The notes under the pieces were generated by a model. It was not told the origin of the DNA, did no database searches, and worked only from the letters and a program-made list of their open reading frames with translations. Positions 53,115-64,000 of a DNA stretch of 64,000 bases are shown piece by piece. The translations under genes were made by a program, and so were the position numbers. Positions within the stretch are counted from its first letter, which is position 1. Every line of letters starts with the position of its first letter. The stretch spans positions 124,001 to 188,000 of the forward strand of contig CAJYHL010000010.1 in NCBI GenBank assembly GCA_913774625.1. The letters run 5' to 3'. The DNA comes from an uncultured Acidovorax sp. Lineage in GTDB: Bacteria > Pseudomonadota > Gammaproteobacteria > Burkholderiales > Burkholderiaceae_C.

Positions 53115-54544
53115 AGCACGCCATCCGCCATATCCATTTCGTCGGCCTGGGCGGCGCCGGCATGTGCGGCATCGCCGAGGTGCTGTTCAACCTGGGCTAC
53201 GAGATCTCCGGCTCCGACCTGTCCGACAGCGCCACGCTGCGCCGGCTCGCGGGCCTGGGCATCCGCACCCACGTGGGCCATGCGGCGGCGCACATCGACG
53301 GCGCCGATGCGGTGGTCACCTCCACTGCCGTGCAGGCCGACAACCCCGAGGTGCTGGCCGCCCGCGACAAGAAGATCCCCGTCGTGCCCCGCGCCCTCAT
53401 GCTGGCCGAGCTGATGCGCCTGAAGCGCGGCATCGCCATCGCCGGCGCGCACGGCAAGACCACCACCACCAGCCTGGTCACCAGCGTGCTGGCCGAGGCC
53501 GGCCTGGACCCGACCTTCGTGATCGGCGGGCGCCTGAACAGCGCGGGCGCCAACGCCAAGCTGGGGCAGGGGGACTACATCGTGGTCGAGGCCGACGAGT
53601 CCGACGCCTCGTTCCTCAACCTGCTGCCCGTGATGTCGGTGGTGACCAACATCGACGCGGACCACATGGAAACCTACGGCCACGACTTCAACCGCCTCAA
53701 GGGCGCGTTCGTGGACTTCCTGCACCGCATGCCGTTCTACGGCACGGCCATCCTCTGCACCGACAACGCGGCCATCCGCGAGATCGTGCCGCAGGTCACC
53801 TGCCCCATCACCAGCTACGGCTTCGGCGAGGACGCCCAGGTGCGCGCGGTCGATGTGCGGGCCGTGGGCGCGCAGATGCATTTCCGCGTGCAGCGCCGCA
53901 ACGGCGTGGTGCTGCCCGACCTCGACGTGGTGCTGAACCTGGCGGGCGAGCACAACGTGCTCAACGCCCTGGCGGCAGTCGCCGTCGCCGTCGAGCTGAA
54001 CGTGCCCGACGACGCCCTGCTGCGCGCCCTGGCGGGCTTCCGCGGCGTGGGCCGCCGCTTCCAGAGCCACGGCGACCTGCCGGCGAAGGAAGGCGGCCAG
54101 TTCACGCTGATCGAGGACTACGGCCACCACCCCGTCGAGATGACCGCCACGCTGGCTGCCGCGCGCGGCGCCTTCCCCGGCCGTCGCCTGGTGCTGGCCT
54201 TCCAGCCGCACCGCTACAGCCGCACGCGCGACTGCTTCGAGGACTTCGTGAAGGTCATCGGCAGCGCCGACGCGGCCCTGCTGACCGAGGTCTATGCCGC
54301 AGGCGAGGCGCCCATCGTGGCCGCCGACGGCCGGGCGCTGGTGCGCGCAGTGCGCGTGGCCGGCCAGGTCGAGCCGGTGTTCGTCGAAGCCGTGGCCGAC
54401 CTGCCCCAGCGCATCGTGGACACGGTGCGCGCGGGCGACGTGGTGATGTGCATGGGCGCAGGCTCCATCGGCAGCGTGCCCGCCAAGGTGGTGGCGATGC
54501 TGCAAAACAACGGGCAGGCAGCGCAGGAGGCGAGGGCGGCATGA
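53111..54544 (+). CDS. murC: UDP-N-acetylmuramate--L-alanine ligase MurC
   Basis: [56 protein letters not shown]. Confidence 0.97.
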   Translation: MKHAIRHIHFVGLGGAGMCGIAEVLFNLGYEISGSDLSDSATLRRLAGLGIRTHVGHAAAHIDGADAVVTSTAVQADNPEVLAARDKKIPVVPRALMLAELMRLKRGIAIAGAHGKTTTTSLVTSVLAEAGLDPTFVIGGRLNSAGANAKLGQGDYIVVEADESDASFLNLLPVMSVVTNIDADHMETYGHDFNRLKGAFVDFLHRMPFYGTAILCTDNAAIREIVPQVTCPITSYGFGEDAQVRAVDVRAVGAQMHFRVQRRNGVVLPDLDVVLNLAGEHNVLNALAAVAVAVELNVPDDALLRALAGFRGVGRRFQSHGDLPAKEGGQFTLIEDYGHHPVEMTATLAAARGAFPGRRLVLAFQPHRYSRTRDCFEDFVKVIGSADAALLTEVYAAGEAPIVAADGRALVRAVRVAGQVEPVFVEAVADLPQRIVDTVRAGDVVMCMGAGSIGSVPAKVVAMLQNNGQAAQEARAA

Positions 54545-55554
54545 GCCAGAAGAACGAACAAACCACCATCGACGTGCGCGCGCTGGGCAAGGTGGCCGTG
54601 CTGATGGGCGGCACATCCGCCGAGCGCGAAGTCTCGCTGATGTCCGGCGGCGGCGTGCTGCAGGCCCTGCGCTCCAGCGGGGTCGATGCCCACGCCTTCG
54701 ACCCTTCGCAGACCGACCTGTCGGAACTCAAGAGCCACGGCTACACGCGCTGCTTCATCGCGCTGCACGGCCGCCACGGCGAAGATGGCACGGTGCAGGG
54801 CGCGCTGGAACTGCTGGGCATTCCCTACACCGGCCCGGGCGTGATGGCCTCCAGCATCGCCATGGACAAGATCATGACCAAGCGCATCTGGCGCTTCGAG
54901 GGCCTGCCCACGCCCGACTGGCGGCTGGTCTCCAGCGCCGCCGAGACGGCGCAGGCCCTGCAGGCCCTGGGCACGCCCATGATCGTCAAGCCCGCACGCG
55001 AAGGCTCCACGCTGGGGCTGACCAAGGTGACCTCGCCCGGCCAGTGCGAGCAGGCCTACCTGCTGGCCTCGCGCTACGACCCCGAGGTGCTGTGCGAGGA
55101 GTTCATCGAGGGCGAGGAAACCACCTGCCCCGTGCTGGGCCAGGGCGGGGACGCCCGCGCGCTGCCGGTGATCCGCATCGTGGCGCCCGAAGGCAACTAC
55201 GACTACCAGAACAAGTACTTCACCGACGTCACGCAGTACCACTGCCCGAGCGGCCTGCCCGAGCACGAGGAACGCGAGATCCAGCGCCTGGTCGTCGAGG
55301 CCTTCCGCACGCTGCAGTGCCGCGGCTGGGCGCGCGCCGACATCATGATCCGCGCCAGCGACCGCAAGCCCTTCCTGCTGGAGATCAACACCTCCCCGGG
55401 CATGACCGGCCACTCGCTCGTGCCCATGTCGGCACGCGCCATGGGCCTGAGCTACGAGGCGCTGTGCCTGCGCATCCTGGCCAGCGCCTCGCTGGACAGC
55501 GCGCAGGGCAAGGCCGCCGGCCCCTCCACCACCGCCAAGGGCGCCGCCGCATGA
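54541..55554 (+). CDS. ddl: D-alanine--D-alanine ligase
   Basis: [58 protein letters not shown]. Confidence 0.96.
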   Translation: MSQKNEQTTIDVRALGKVAVLMGGTSAEREVSLMSGGGVLQALRSSGVDAHAFDPSQTDLSELKSHGYTRCFIALHGRHGEDGTVQGALELLGIPYTGPGVMASSIAMDKIMTKRIWRFEGLPTPDWRLVSSAAETAQALQALGTPMIVKPAREGSTLGLTKVTSPGQCEQAYLLASRYDPEVLCEEFIEGEETTCPVLGQGGDARALPVIRIVAPEGNYDYQNKYFTDVTQYHCPSGLPEHEEREIQRLVVEAFRTLQCRGWARADIMIRASDRKPFLLEINTSPGMTGHSLVPMSARAMGLSYEALCLRILASASLDSAQGKAAGPSTTAKGAAA

Positions 55555-56408
55555 ACCACACGCTGCCCGCACCGCTCGACGTCAAGCTCATGAACTGGAC
55601 CGCCACGGCCCTGTTCGTGGGCTGTGCCGCGTTCGTGCTGGCGGCGGGCGGGTCCTGGCTGCTGCGGCTGCCGGTGTTCTCCATCGGCCGCATCGTGGTG
55701 CAGGGCGAGCTGGTCCACAACACCGCCGCCACGCTGCGCGCCGAAGTGGGGCCGCGCCTGGTGGGCAACTTCTTCACGGTCGATCTCCAGGCCGTGCGCC
55801 AGGCCTTCGAGGACGTGCCCTGGGTGCGCAGCGCCATGGTGCGGCGCGAGTTCCCCAACAGCCTGGTCGTGGATCTGCAGGAGCACAAGGCCGCCGCCTA
55901 CTGGGGCGCGGAAGGCAGCCCCACGCTGGTGGACAGCTCGGGCGAGGTCTTCGAGGCCGGCAGCGACGGCCTGGACGGCGACGACCTGCCCAGCCTCAAG
56001 GGTCCCGCCGGCCGGTCGCAGGAAGTGCTGCAGATGTACCGCGCCCTGGTGCCGGTCATCAAGCCCCTGGGCCCCGCCATCGACACGCTGGAGCTGAGCG
56101 GGCGCGGCGGCTGGCGCGTGGTGCTGGACGGCGGCGCCGCCATCGAGCTGGGCGGCGGCAGCACCGCCGAGGTGCTGCAACGCACCGAACGTTTCGTGAA
56201 GACGCTGCCGCAGGTGGCAGCGCAGCAGGGCCGCCGCGTGGCGGACCTGGAATCGGCCGACCTGCGGCACGACGGCGGCTACGCGCTGCGGCTGCGTGGC
56301 GTGAGCACCGTGACGGCCGAGGTGGCCAAGCAGCGCGCAGCGGCCCGGCCCGCCGCGGCCCGCGCGCGCCCGGCCCCCGCCGCAAGAACAACAGGGCACA
56401 CCCGCTGA
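55551..56408 (+). CDS. ftsQ: Cell division protein FtsQ
   Basis: N-terminal TM, POTRA-like [51 protein letters not shown]. Confidence 0.94.
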   Translation: MNHTLPAPLDVKLMNWTATALFVGCAAFVLAAGGSWLLRLPVFSIGRIVVQGELVHNTAATLRAEVGPRLVGNFFTVDLQAVRQAFEDVPWVRSAMVRREFPNSLVVDLQEHKAAAYWGAEGSPTLVDSSGEVFEAGSDGLDGDDLPSLKGPAGRSQEVLQMYRALVPVIKPLGPAIDTLELSGRGGWRVVLDGGAAIELGGGSTAEVLQRTERFVKTLPQVAAQQGRRVADLESADLRHDGGYALRLRGVSTVTAEVAKQRAAARPAAARARPAPAARTTGHTR

Positions 56409-56422
56409 GGGAAGACACAACT

Positions 56423-57652
56423 ATGGCAAGAGAATACAAAGACGTGGTCGTGGGGCTGGACATCGGCACCGCCAAGGTGATGGCGGTGGTGGCCGAGGTC
56501 ATGCCCGGCGGAGAGCTCAAGCTGGCCGGCCTGGGCGTGGCGCCCAGCAATGGCTTGAAGCGCGGCGTGGTGGTCAACATCGACGCCACGGTGCAGAGCA
56601 TCCAGCAGGCGCTGAAAGAGGCCGAACTGATGGCCGACTGCAAGATCCAGCGCGTCTATACCGGCATCACCGGCAGCCACATCCGGGGCCTCAATTCCAG
56701 CGGCATGGTCGCGGTGAAGGACCGCGAAGTCACGCCGACCGACGTGGCGCGCGTGGTGGAAACGGCCAAGGCCATCAACATCTCCAGCGACCAGCGCCTG
56801 CTGCTGGTGGAGCCGCAGGAATTCGTCATCGACGGCCAGGACGTGCGCGAGCCCATCGGCATGAGCGGCATCCGCCTGGAAGCCAAGATCCACATCGTGA
56901 CCGGCGCGCAGAGCGCGGCCGAGAACATCATCAAGTGCGTGCGCCGCTGCGGCCTGGAGGTCGAGCAGCTCATGCTCAATCCGCTGGCCTCCAGCCAGGC
57001 CGTGCTGACCGACGACGAGCGCGAGCTGGGCGTGGCGGTGGTGGACATCGGCGCCGGCACTACCGACGTGGCCATCTTCACGGGCGGCGCGATCCGCCAC
57101 ACCGCCGTGATCCCGATCGCGGGCGACCTCATCACCAGCGACATCGCCATGGCCCTGCGCACGCCGACCAAGGACGCAGAGGACATCAAGGTCGAGAGCG
57201 GCTACGCCAAGCAGCTGCTCGCCGACCCCGAGGCGCAGGTCGAGGTGCCCGGCCTGGGCGACCGCAGCCCGCGCATGCTCAGCAAGCAGGCGCTGGCGGG
57301 CGTGATCGAGCCGCGCGTGGAAGAGATCTTCTCGCTGGTGCAACAGGTGGTGCGCGAGTCGGGCTACGAGGAGGTGCTGTCGTCCGGCATCGTGCTGACC
57401 GGCGGCAGCGCCGTCATGCCGGGCATGGTCGAGCTGGCCGAGGACATCTTCCTCAAGCCCGTGCGCCGCGGCATTCCGAAATATTCCAGCGCCTTGTCCG
57501 ACATGGTGGCCCAGCCCCGCGCTGCTACTGTGATGGGTTTGCTGGAAGAGGCGAGGCTCGCGCGCATGCGCGGCTTCAAGGTGGCTCAGAAGAGCGGCTC
57601 CGTGAAGACGGCCTTCGGCCGCTTCAAGGACTTCATCGTGGGGAACTTCTGA
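56423..57652 (+). CDS. ftsA: Cell division protein FtsA
   Basis: VVGLDIGTAKVMAVVAEV, VVDIGAGTTDVAIFTGGAI, VLTGGSAVMPGM. Confidence 0.97.
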   Translation: MAREYKDVVVGLDIGTAKVMAVVAEVMPGGELKLAGLGVAPSNGLKRGVVVNIDATVQSIQQALKEAELMADCKIQRVYTGITGSHIRGLNSSGMVAVKDREVTPTDVARVVETAKAINISSDQRLLLVEPQEFVIDGQDVREPIGMSGIRLEAKIHIVTGAQSAAENIIKCVRRCGLEVEQLMLNPLASSQAVLTDDERELGVAVVDIGAGTTDVAIFTGGAIRHTAVIPIAGDLITSDIAMALRTPTKDAEDIKVESGYAKQLLADPEAQVEVPGLGDRSPRMLSKQALAGVIEPRVEEIFSLVQQVVRESGYEEVLSSGIVLTGGSAVMPGMVELAEDIFLKPVRRGIPKYSSALSDMVAQPRAATVMGLLEEARLARMRGFKVAQKSGSVKTAFGRFKDFIVGNF

Positions 57653-57838
57653 CATGTCCGGCTACCCCCTCTGGCTTGCCCGCGGAAGCCCGCCCCTGCA
57701 CGCGCGCGAGCGATGGCGGAGCACCGGCCCGCCACCTCCGCCCGACGACCCTTGCCGAATTCGATTTCCGATTTATCCCAGAACCCAACGCGTGGCCCCG
57801 GCCACCCCAACATTCACGTGAAAGACCAGGAGCACCAT

Positions 57839-59068
57839 ATGTCCATCGAAATGATCGAAGCCGAAGAGTTCAACCAGGGCACGCAGATCAAGGTGATCGG
57901 TGTCGGCGGCGGCGGCGGCAACGCCGTGGAACACATGATCTCGCGCAACGTGCAGGGCGTGGAATTCGTCTGCGCCAACACCGACGCGCAGGCGCTCACC
58001 CGCAGCTCCGCACACCGCACCATCCAGCTGGGCCACAGCGGCCTGGGCGCCGGCAGCAAGCCCGAGAAGGCGCGTGAAGCCGCCGAAGGCGCGCAGGAAG
58101 ACATCCGCCAGGCCATCGCCGGCGCGCACATGCTGTTCATCACCGCCGGCATGGGCGGCGGCACGGGCACGGGCGCCGCGCCCGTCATCGCCCGCGTGGC
58201 CAAGGAAATGGGCATCCTCACCGTCGGCGTGGTCACCAAGCCCTTCGACTGGGAAGGCGGCCGCCGCATGAAGAACGCCGACGACGGCCTGGCCGAGCTC
58301 GAAGCCAACGTCGATTCGCTGATCGTCGTGCTCAACGAGAAGCTGCTCGAAGTGCTGGGCGACGACATCAGCCAGGACGAGGCCTTCGCCCATGCCAACG
58401 ACGTGCTGAAGAACGCCGTGGGCGGCATCGCCGAGATCATCAACGAATACGGCCACGTCAACGTCGACTTCGAAGACGTGCGCACCGTGATGGGCGAGCC
58501 CGGCAAGGCCATGATGGGCACGGCCACCGCCAGCGGCCCGGACCGCGCCCGCATCGCCGCCGAGCAGGCCGTGGCCTGCCCGCTGCTGGAAGGCATCGAC
58601 CTGTCGGGCGCCAAGGGCGTGCTGGTGCTGGTCACGGCCGCCAAGGGCAGCCTCAAGCTGTCCGAATCGCGCCTGGCGATGAGCACCATCAACGCCTACG
58701 CCTCGCCCGACGCGCACGTCATCTACGGCGCCGCCTACGACGACAGCCTGGGCGACGAGATCCGCGTGACGGTGGTCGCCACCGGCCTGTCGCGCGCCAA
58801 CGCCCGCCGCCAGCCCATCTCGGTGGTGCAGGGCGGCCTGCGCACCGGCACCGACAACATCGCCTACCAGATGCCCGTGGCCGGCGCTGCCGTGGGCGTG
58901 GCCGGCGGCGTGATGGGCGGTGCAGCCCAGGCCGACTACGGCAACATGGCCGTGCCCAGCGTGTGGCGCACCAACCGCACCCAGGCCGCGGCCCGCGTGG
59001 ACGCGCTGTCCTCGGGCGGCATGGACGACCTGGAAATCCCGGCCTTCCTGCGCAAGCAGGCCGACTGA
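57839..59068 (+). CDS. ftsZ: Cell division protein FtsZ
   Basis: IKVIGVGGGGGNAVEHMI, GMGGGTGTGAAPVIARVAKE tubulin signature, C-terminal DDLEIPAFLRKQAD. Confidence 0.98.
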   Translation: MSIEMIEAEEFNQGTQIKVIGVGGGGGNAVEHMISRNVQGVEFVCANTDAQALTRSSAHRTIQLGHSGLGAGSKPEKAREAAEGAQEDIRQAIAGAHMLFITAGMGGGTGTGAAPVIARVAKEMGILTVGVVTKPFDWEGGRRMKNADDGLAELEANVDSLIVVLNEKLLEVLGDDISQDEAFAHANDVLKNAVGGIAEIINEYGHVNVDFEDVRTVMGEPGKAMMGTATASGPDRARIAAEQAVACPLLEGIDLSGAKGVLVLVTAAKGSLKLSESRLAMSTINAYASPDAHVIYGAAYDDSLGDEIRVTVVATGLSRANARRQPISVVQGGLRTGTDNIAYQMPVAGAAVGVAGGVMGGAAQADYGNMAVPSVWRTNRTQAAARVDALSSGGMDDLEIPAFLRKQAD

Positions 59069-59076
59069 CCGGGTGG

Positions 59077-59127
59077 GGCCGGCAGCTGCCGGCCAGTCTG
59101 CCAGCGGTGCATGCATCGCTGGCAGGC
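59077..59127 (+). terminator. Two consecutive stem-loops after ftsZ, possible terminator or processing site
   Basis: GGCCGGCAGCTGCCGGCC (59077-59094, perfect palindrome); CTGCCAGCG-N10-CGCTGGCAG (59098-59125), extendable to G96:C127. No strong U-tract. Confidence 0.45.
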
Positions 59128-59257
59128 ACCGTCTCGTGCCGTGGCAGGCAGAGCGGTGGGGCATCAAGGTAACCCCATGTGACAAGCGCCCCCGTAGCTA
59201 TGGCGCAGATAGCTGCAGCCATGTGTCCGACGAGGGCCGGGCCTCTAAAATCGCTGG

Positions 59258-60181
59258 ATGCTTCAGCAACGCACGATCAAGACCCTCACCCGCGCCGTCG
59301 GCGTAGGCCTGCACAGCGGACAGCGGGTCGAACTGACGCTGCGGCCGGCCCAGCCGGATACGGGCATCGTGTTCCGCCGCGTGGATCTGCCCGAGCCGGT
59401 GGACATCCCCATCACGGCCGAGGCGGTGGTGGACACCCGCATGGCTTCGACCATCGGCGTCGGCGGTGCCAAGGTCCACACGGTGGAGCACCTGATGTCG
59501 GCCTGCGCCGGGCTGGGGCTGGACAATCTCTACATCGACATCACGGCCGAAGAGGTGCCCATCCTCGACGGCTCGTCGGCCTCGTTCGTCTTCCTGCTGC
59601 AGAGCGCCGGCGTGGAACTGCAGAACGCGCCCCGGCGCTTCATCCGCGTCAAGCGTCCGGTGGAGGTGCGCCAGGGCGAGGGTGCGAACCTGAAGTGGGC
59701 GCGGCTCGATCCGTACCACGGCTTCAAGCTGCGCTTCGAGATCGACTTCTCGCACCCGGCGGTGGATTCCACCGGCCAGAGCGTGGAGTTCGACCTGGGC
59801 CAGGGCAGCTACACGCGCGACATCGCCCGTGCCCGCACCTTCGGCTTCACCAAGGACGTGGAGATGATGCGCGCCAGCGGCCTGGCCCTGGGCGGCGGGC
59901 TGGACAACGCCATCGTCATGGACGACTACAAGGTGCTCAATTCCGACGGCCTGCGCTACGACGACGAGTTCGTGAAGCACAAGATCCTCGACGCCATCGG
60001 CGACCTCTACATCGTCGGCCGCCCGCTGCTGGCGGCCTACAGCGCCTTCCGCTCGGGCCATGCGATGAACAACCTGCTGCTGCGCGAGCTGCTGGCGCAC
60101 GAGGACGCCTGGGAGATCGCCACCTTCGAGAACGAGCGCCAGGCGCCCACCGGCTTCGCGCAGCCTGCGCGGGCCTGGTGA
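59258..60181 (+). CDS. lpxC: UDP-3-O-acyl-N-acetylglucosamine deacetylase
   Basis: [66 protein letters not shown]. Confidence 0.97.
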   Translation: MLQQRTIKTLTRAVGVGLHSGQRVELTLRPAQPDTGIVFRRVDLPEPVDIPITAEAVVDTRMASTIGVGGAKVHTVEHLMSACAGLGLDNLYIDITAEEVPILDGSSASFVFLLQSAGVELQNAPRRFIRVKRPVEVRQGEGANLKWARLDPYHGFKLRFEIDFSHPAVDSTGQSVEFDLGQGSYTRDIARARTFGFTKDVEMMRASGLALGGGLDNAIVMDDYKVLNSDGLRYDDEFVKHKILDAIGDLYIVGRPLLAAYSAFRSGHAMNNLLLRELLAHEDAWEIATFENERQAPTGFAQPARAW

Positions 60182-60378
60182 GCCCGGGCCCGCAGGCCGG
60201 CATGCTGCTCTTTCGCTGGACCGTTTCCCTGCTGCTGCTCCTGGCGGCCGTGTCTTTCATGTTCTATGTGGGCACGGGGCAGGTGCGCTTCCGGCGCTTC
60301 GGACTGGTCATCGTCAAGTGGACGGTGATCGCGGCGCTGTTCTTCTTCGCCGTGCTGTTCGTCCAGCGCATTCTCTGA
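60178..60378 (+). CDS. Small two-TM hypothetical membrane protein (GTG 60178 or ATG 60202 start)
   Basis: [61 protein letters not shown] overlaps lpxC stop. Confidence 0.7.
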   Translation: MSPGPQAGMLLFRWTVSLLLLLAAVSFMFYVGTGQVRFRRFGLVIVKWTVIAALFFFAVLFVQRIL

Positions 60379-60379
60379 A

Positions 60380-60406
60380 GCGGGCCGCACTCGCTTTGCG
60401 GCCCGC
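60380..60406 (+). terminator. Strong stem-loop upstream of TPP riboswitch
   Basis: GCGGGCCGCA-CTCGCTT-TGCGGCCCGC, perfect 10-bp stem; no U-tract. Confidence 0.4.
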
Positions 60407-60425
60407 AGCGGCCTATACTCGCGCC

Positions 60426-62553
<2,128 letters not shown>

Positions 62554-62743
62554 CCCTTCCAGTCCGTGCAGCGCTATGTGCCACGGCGCACATCGCGCTG
62601 CCGCCTCGGGCCCAACCCTCTGCGGCGTGGCACGGAATTGGCGTACCGTAGGCGCATTCGCGGCGGGCCACGAGCCTGCCGTTTCCACTGTGCCGTGGCT
62701 CGCTTATTGCGTACCCGCGGCCATTGATTTTCCGAGGAGCGTT

Positions 62744-64000
62744 ATGAACGCGTTGGGTCGTCTGTCCATCCGTGCCCGCCTGTATTTCGGCACGGTCTTT
62801 TCCCTGTTCCTGCTCGTCGCCATCGGCGCCATGGGCTATGGCGCACTGCACCGAACGCAGGCCACCCTGCAGGAGCTGTTCTCCCAACGGGTGCAGACCC
62901 TCACCGATATGGCCGAGCTGCGCACCAGCCTGGGACATCTGCGCCGCGCCGAGAAGGACATCATCATCAACTTCAACAACTCGGACGAGGTCTCCGCGCT
63001 CCGAGCCACCTGGGCCAAGACGCTGGCCGGCCTGCGCAAGAGCCTGGCCGAGGTGCGTCAGGCCCAGGCGGGCGACGCCGAGTTCACGCAGGCCATCGAC
63101 CGTTCGCTGGCCGAGATCAAGCAATACGAGGACGGCATCTCGCCCGTCTTCGAGCAGATCGAGCGCGCGCAGATCGACGGCGCGGCCGGCGGCGCCTATG
63201 CCGACCGGCTCAAGGGCCACATGGAGACCACCGACCAGCTGTTCGCCAGCCTGGCCGCCACCGCGCGTCAGCGCATGGACGAGGCGCGCACTGACATGGA
63301 GAGCCGCACCGCCGCCATGGCCACGCTGATCGGCGCCGGCCTGGTGCTGGGCCTGGCGGTGCTGACGCCGCTGACCTTCTTCAGCGTGCGCTCCATCACC
63401 CGCTCGCTGGCGCAGGCGCGCGACCTGGCCGAGCGCATCGCGGGCGGCGACCTGTCCCGGCCCGTGCATGCGCTGCAGCAGGACGAGGTGGGCCAGCTGG
63501 TGACGGCCATGGGCGCCATGCAGCAGTCGCTGCGCGGGCTGGTCGGGCAACTGCAGCAGGCGGCCTCCAGCATCTCCACCGCCAGCACCGAGATCGCCAG
63601 CGGCAACCACGACCTGAGCCTGCGCACCGAGCAGACGGCCGCCAACCTGCAGGAGGCGGCCTCGTCCATGGAACTTCTGACCAGCACCGTGCAGCAGAGC
63701 GCGCAATCGTCGCGCCAGGCCAGCGAATTCGCGGCCTCAGCCGCCCAGGTGGCCGGGCGCGGTGGCGAAGTGGTGGCCCAGGTGGTCAGCACCATGGGCG
63801 AGATCTCCGAAAGCTCGCGCAAGATCGGCGACATCACCGGCGTGATCGATTCGATCGCGTTCCAGACCAATATCCTCGCGCTCAATGCGGCCGTGGAGGC
63901 CGCCCGGGCGGGAGAGCAGGGCCGGGGCTTCGCCGTGGTGGCCAGCGAAGTGCGCATGCTGGCCCAGCGCTCGGCCGAGGCCGCGCGCGAGATCAAGGCG
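62744..64000 (+). CDS. Methyl-accepting chemotaxis protein (3' end outside window)
   Basis: Open frame from ATG 62744 to window end; two TM segments, [70 protein letters not shown]. Confidence 0.94.
   Translation, partial: MNALGRLSIRARLYFGTVFSLFLLVAIGAMGYGALHRTQATLQELFSQRVQTLTDMAELRTSLGHLRRAEKDIIINFNNSDEVSALRATWAKTLAGLRKSLAEVRQAQAGDAEFTQAIDRSLAEIKQYEDGISPVFEQIERAQIDGAAGGAYADRLKGHMETTDQLFASLAATARQRMDEARTDMESRTAAMATLIGAGLVLGLAVLTPLTFFSVRSITRSLAQARDLAERIAGGDLSRPVHALQQDEVGQLVTAMGAMQQSLRGLVGQLQQAASSISTASTEIASGNHDLSLRTEQTAANLQEAASSMELLTSTVQQSAQSSRQASEFAASAAQVAGRGGEVVAQVVSTMGEISESSRKIGDITGVIDSIAFQTNILALNAAVEAARAGEQGRGFAVVASEVRMLAQRSAEAAREIKA

Overview
This is a 64 kb high-GC chromosomal window with Comamonadaceae/Burkholderiales character (Acidovorax-like; inferred from gene content, not searched). 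I see no IS element, prophage, CRISPR array, tRNA or rRNA. Main blocks: (i) a TauD-like dioxygenase end plus a sulfonate/nitrate-type ABC transporter whose permease has an in-frame TAG; (ii) a minus-strand sugar/polyol operon with split transketolase, FGGY kinase, Rbs-type ABC transporter, SDR and SorC-type regulator; (iii) an RFN/FMN riboswitch upstream of a RibH2-type lumazine synthase; (iv) a dgdA-like dialkylglycine decarboxylase divergent from a LysR regulator; (v) otsB-GH15-otsA; (vi) a bufferin-type RiPP operon (DUF2282 precursor, DUF692/MNIO enzyme, DUF2063 partner, DoxX) divergent from an ECF sigma / DUF1109 (NrsF) anti-sigma pair, with matching GTAACC-N16-CGAA promoter motifs on both strands; (vii) housekeeping genes including fthC, slt, rlmI, a GGDEF protein, a His-rich G3E GTPase, dksA and hslVU; (viii) the complete dcw cluster mraZ-rsmH-ftsL-ftsI-murE-murF-mraY-murD-ftsW-murG-murC-ddl-ftsQ-ftsA-ftsZ-lpxC, with a repeated/palindromic ftsW-murG junction and an enlarged MurD; (ix) a TPP riboswitch-thiC; (x) the 5' part of a chemoreceptor gene. 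The strongest candidate for an exciting system is the bufferin-like operon with its divergent sigma/anti-sigma module. That family is already described elsewhere, so novelty here would lie in this locus and its regulation. All family assignments come from reading motifs; no database searches were run.
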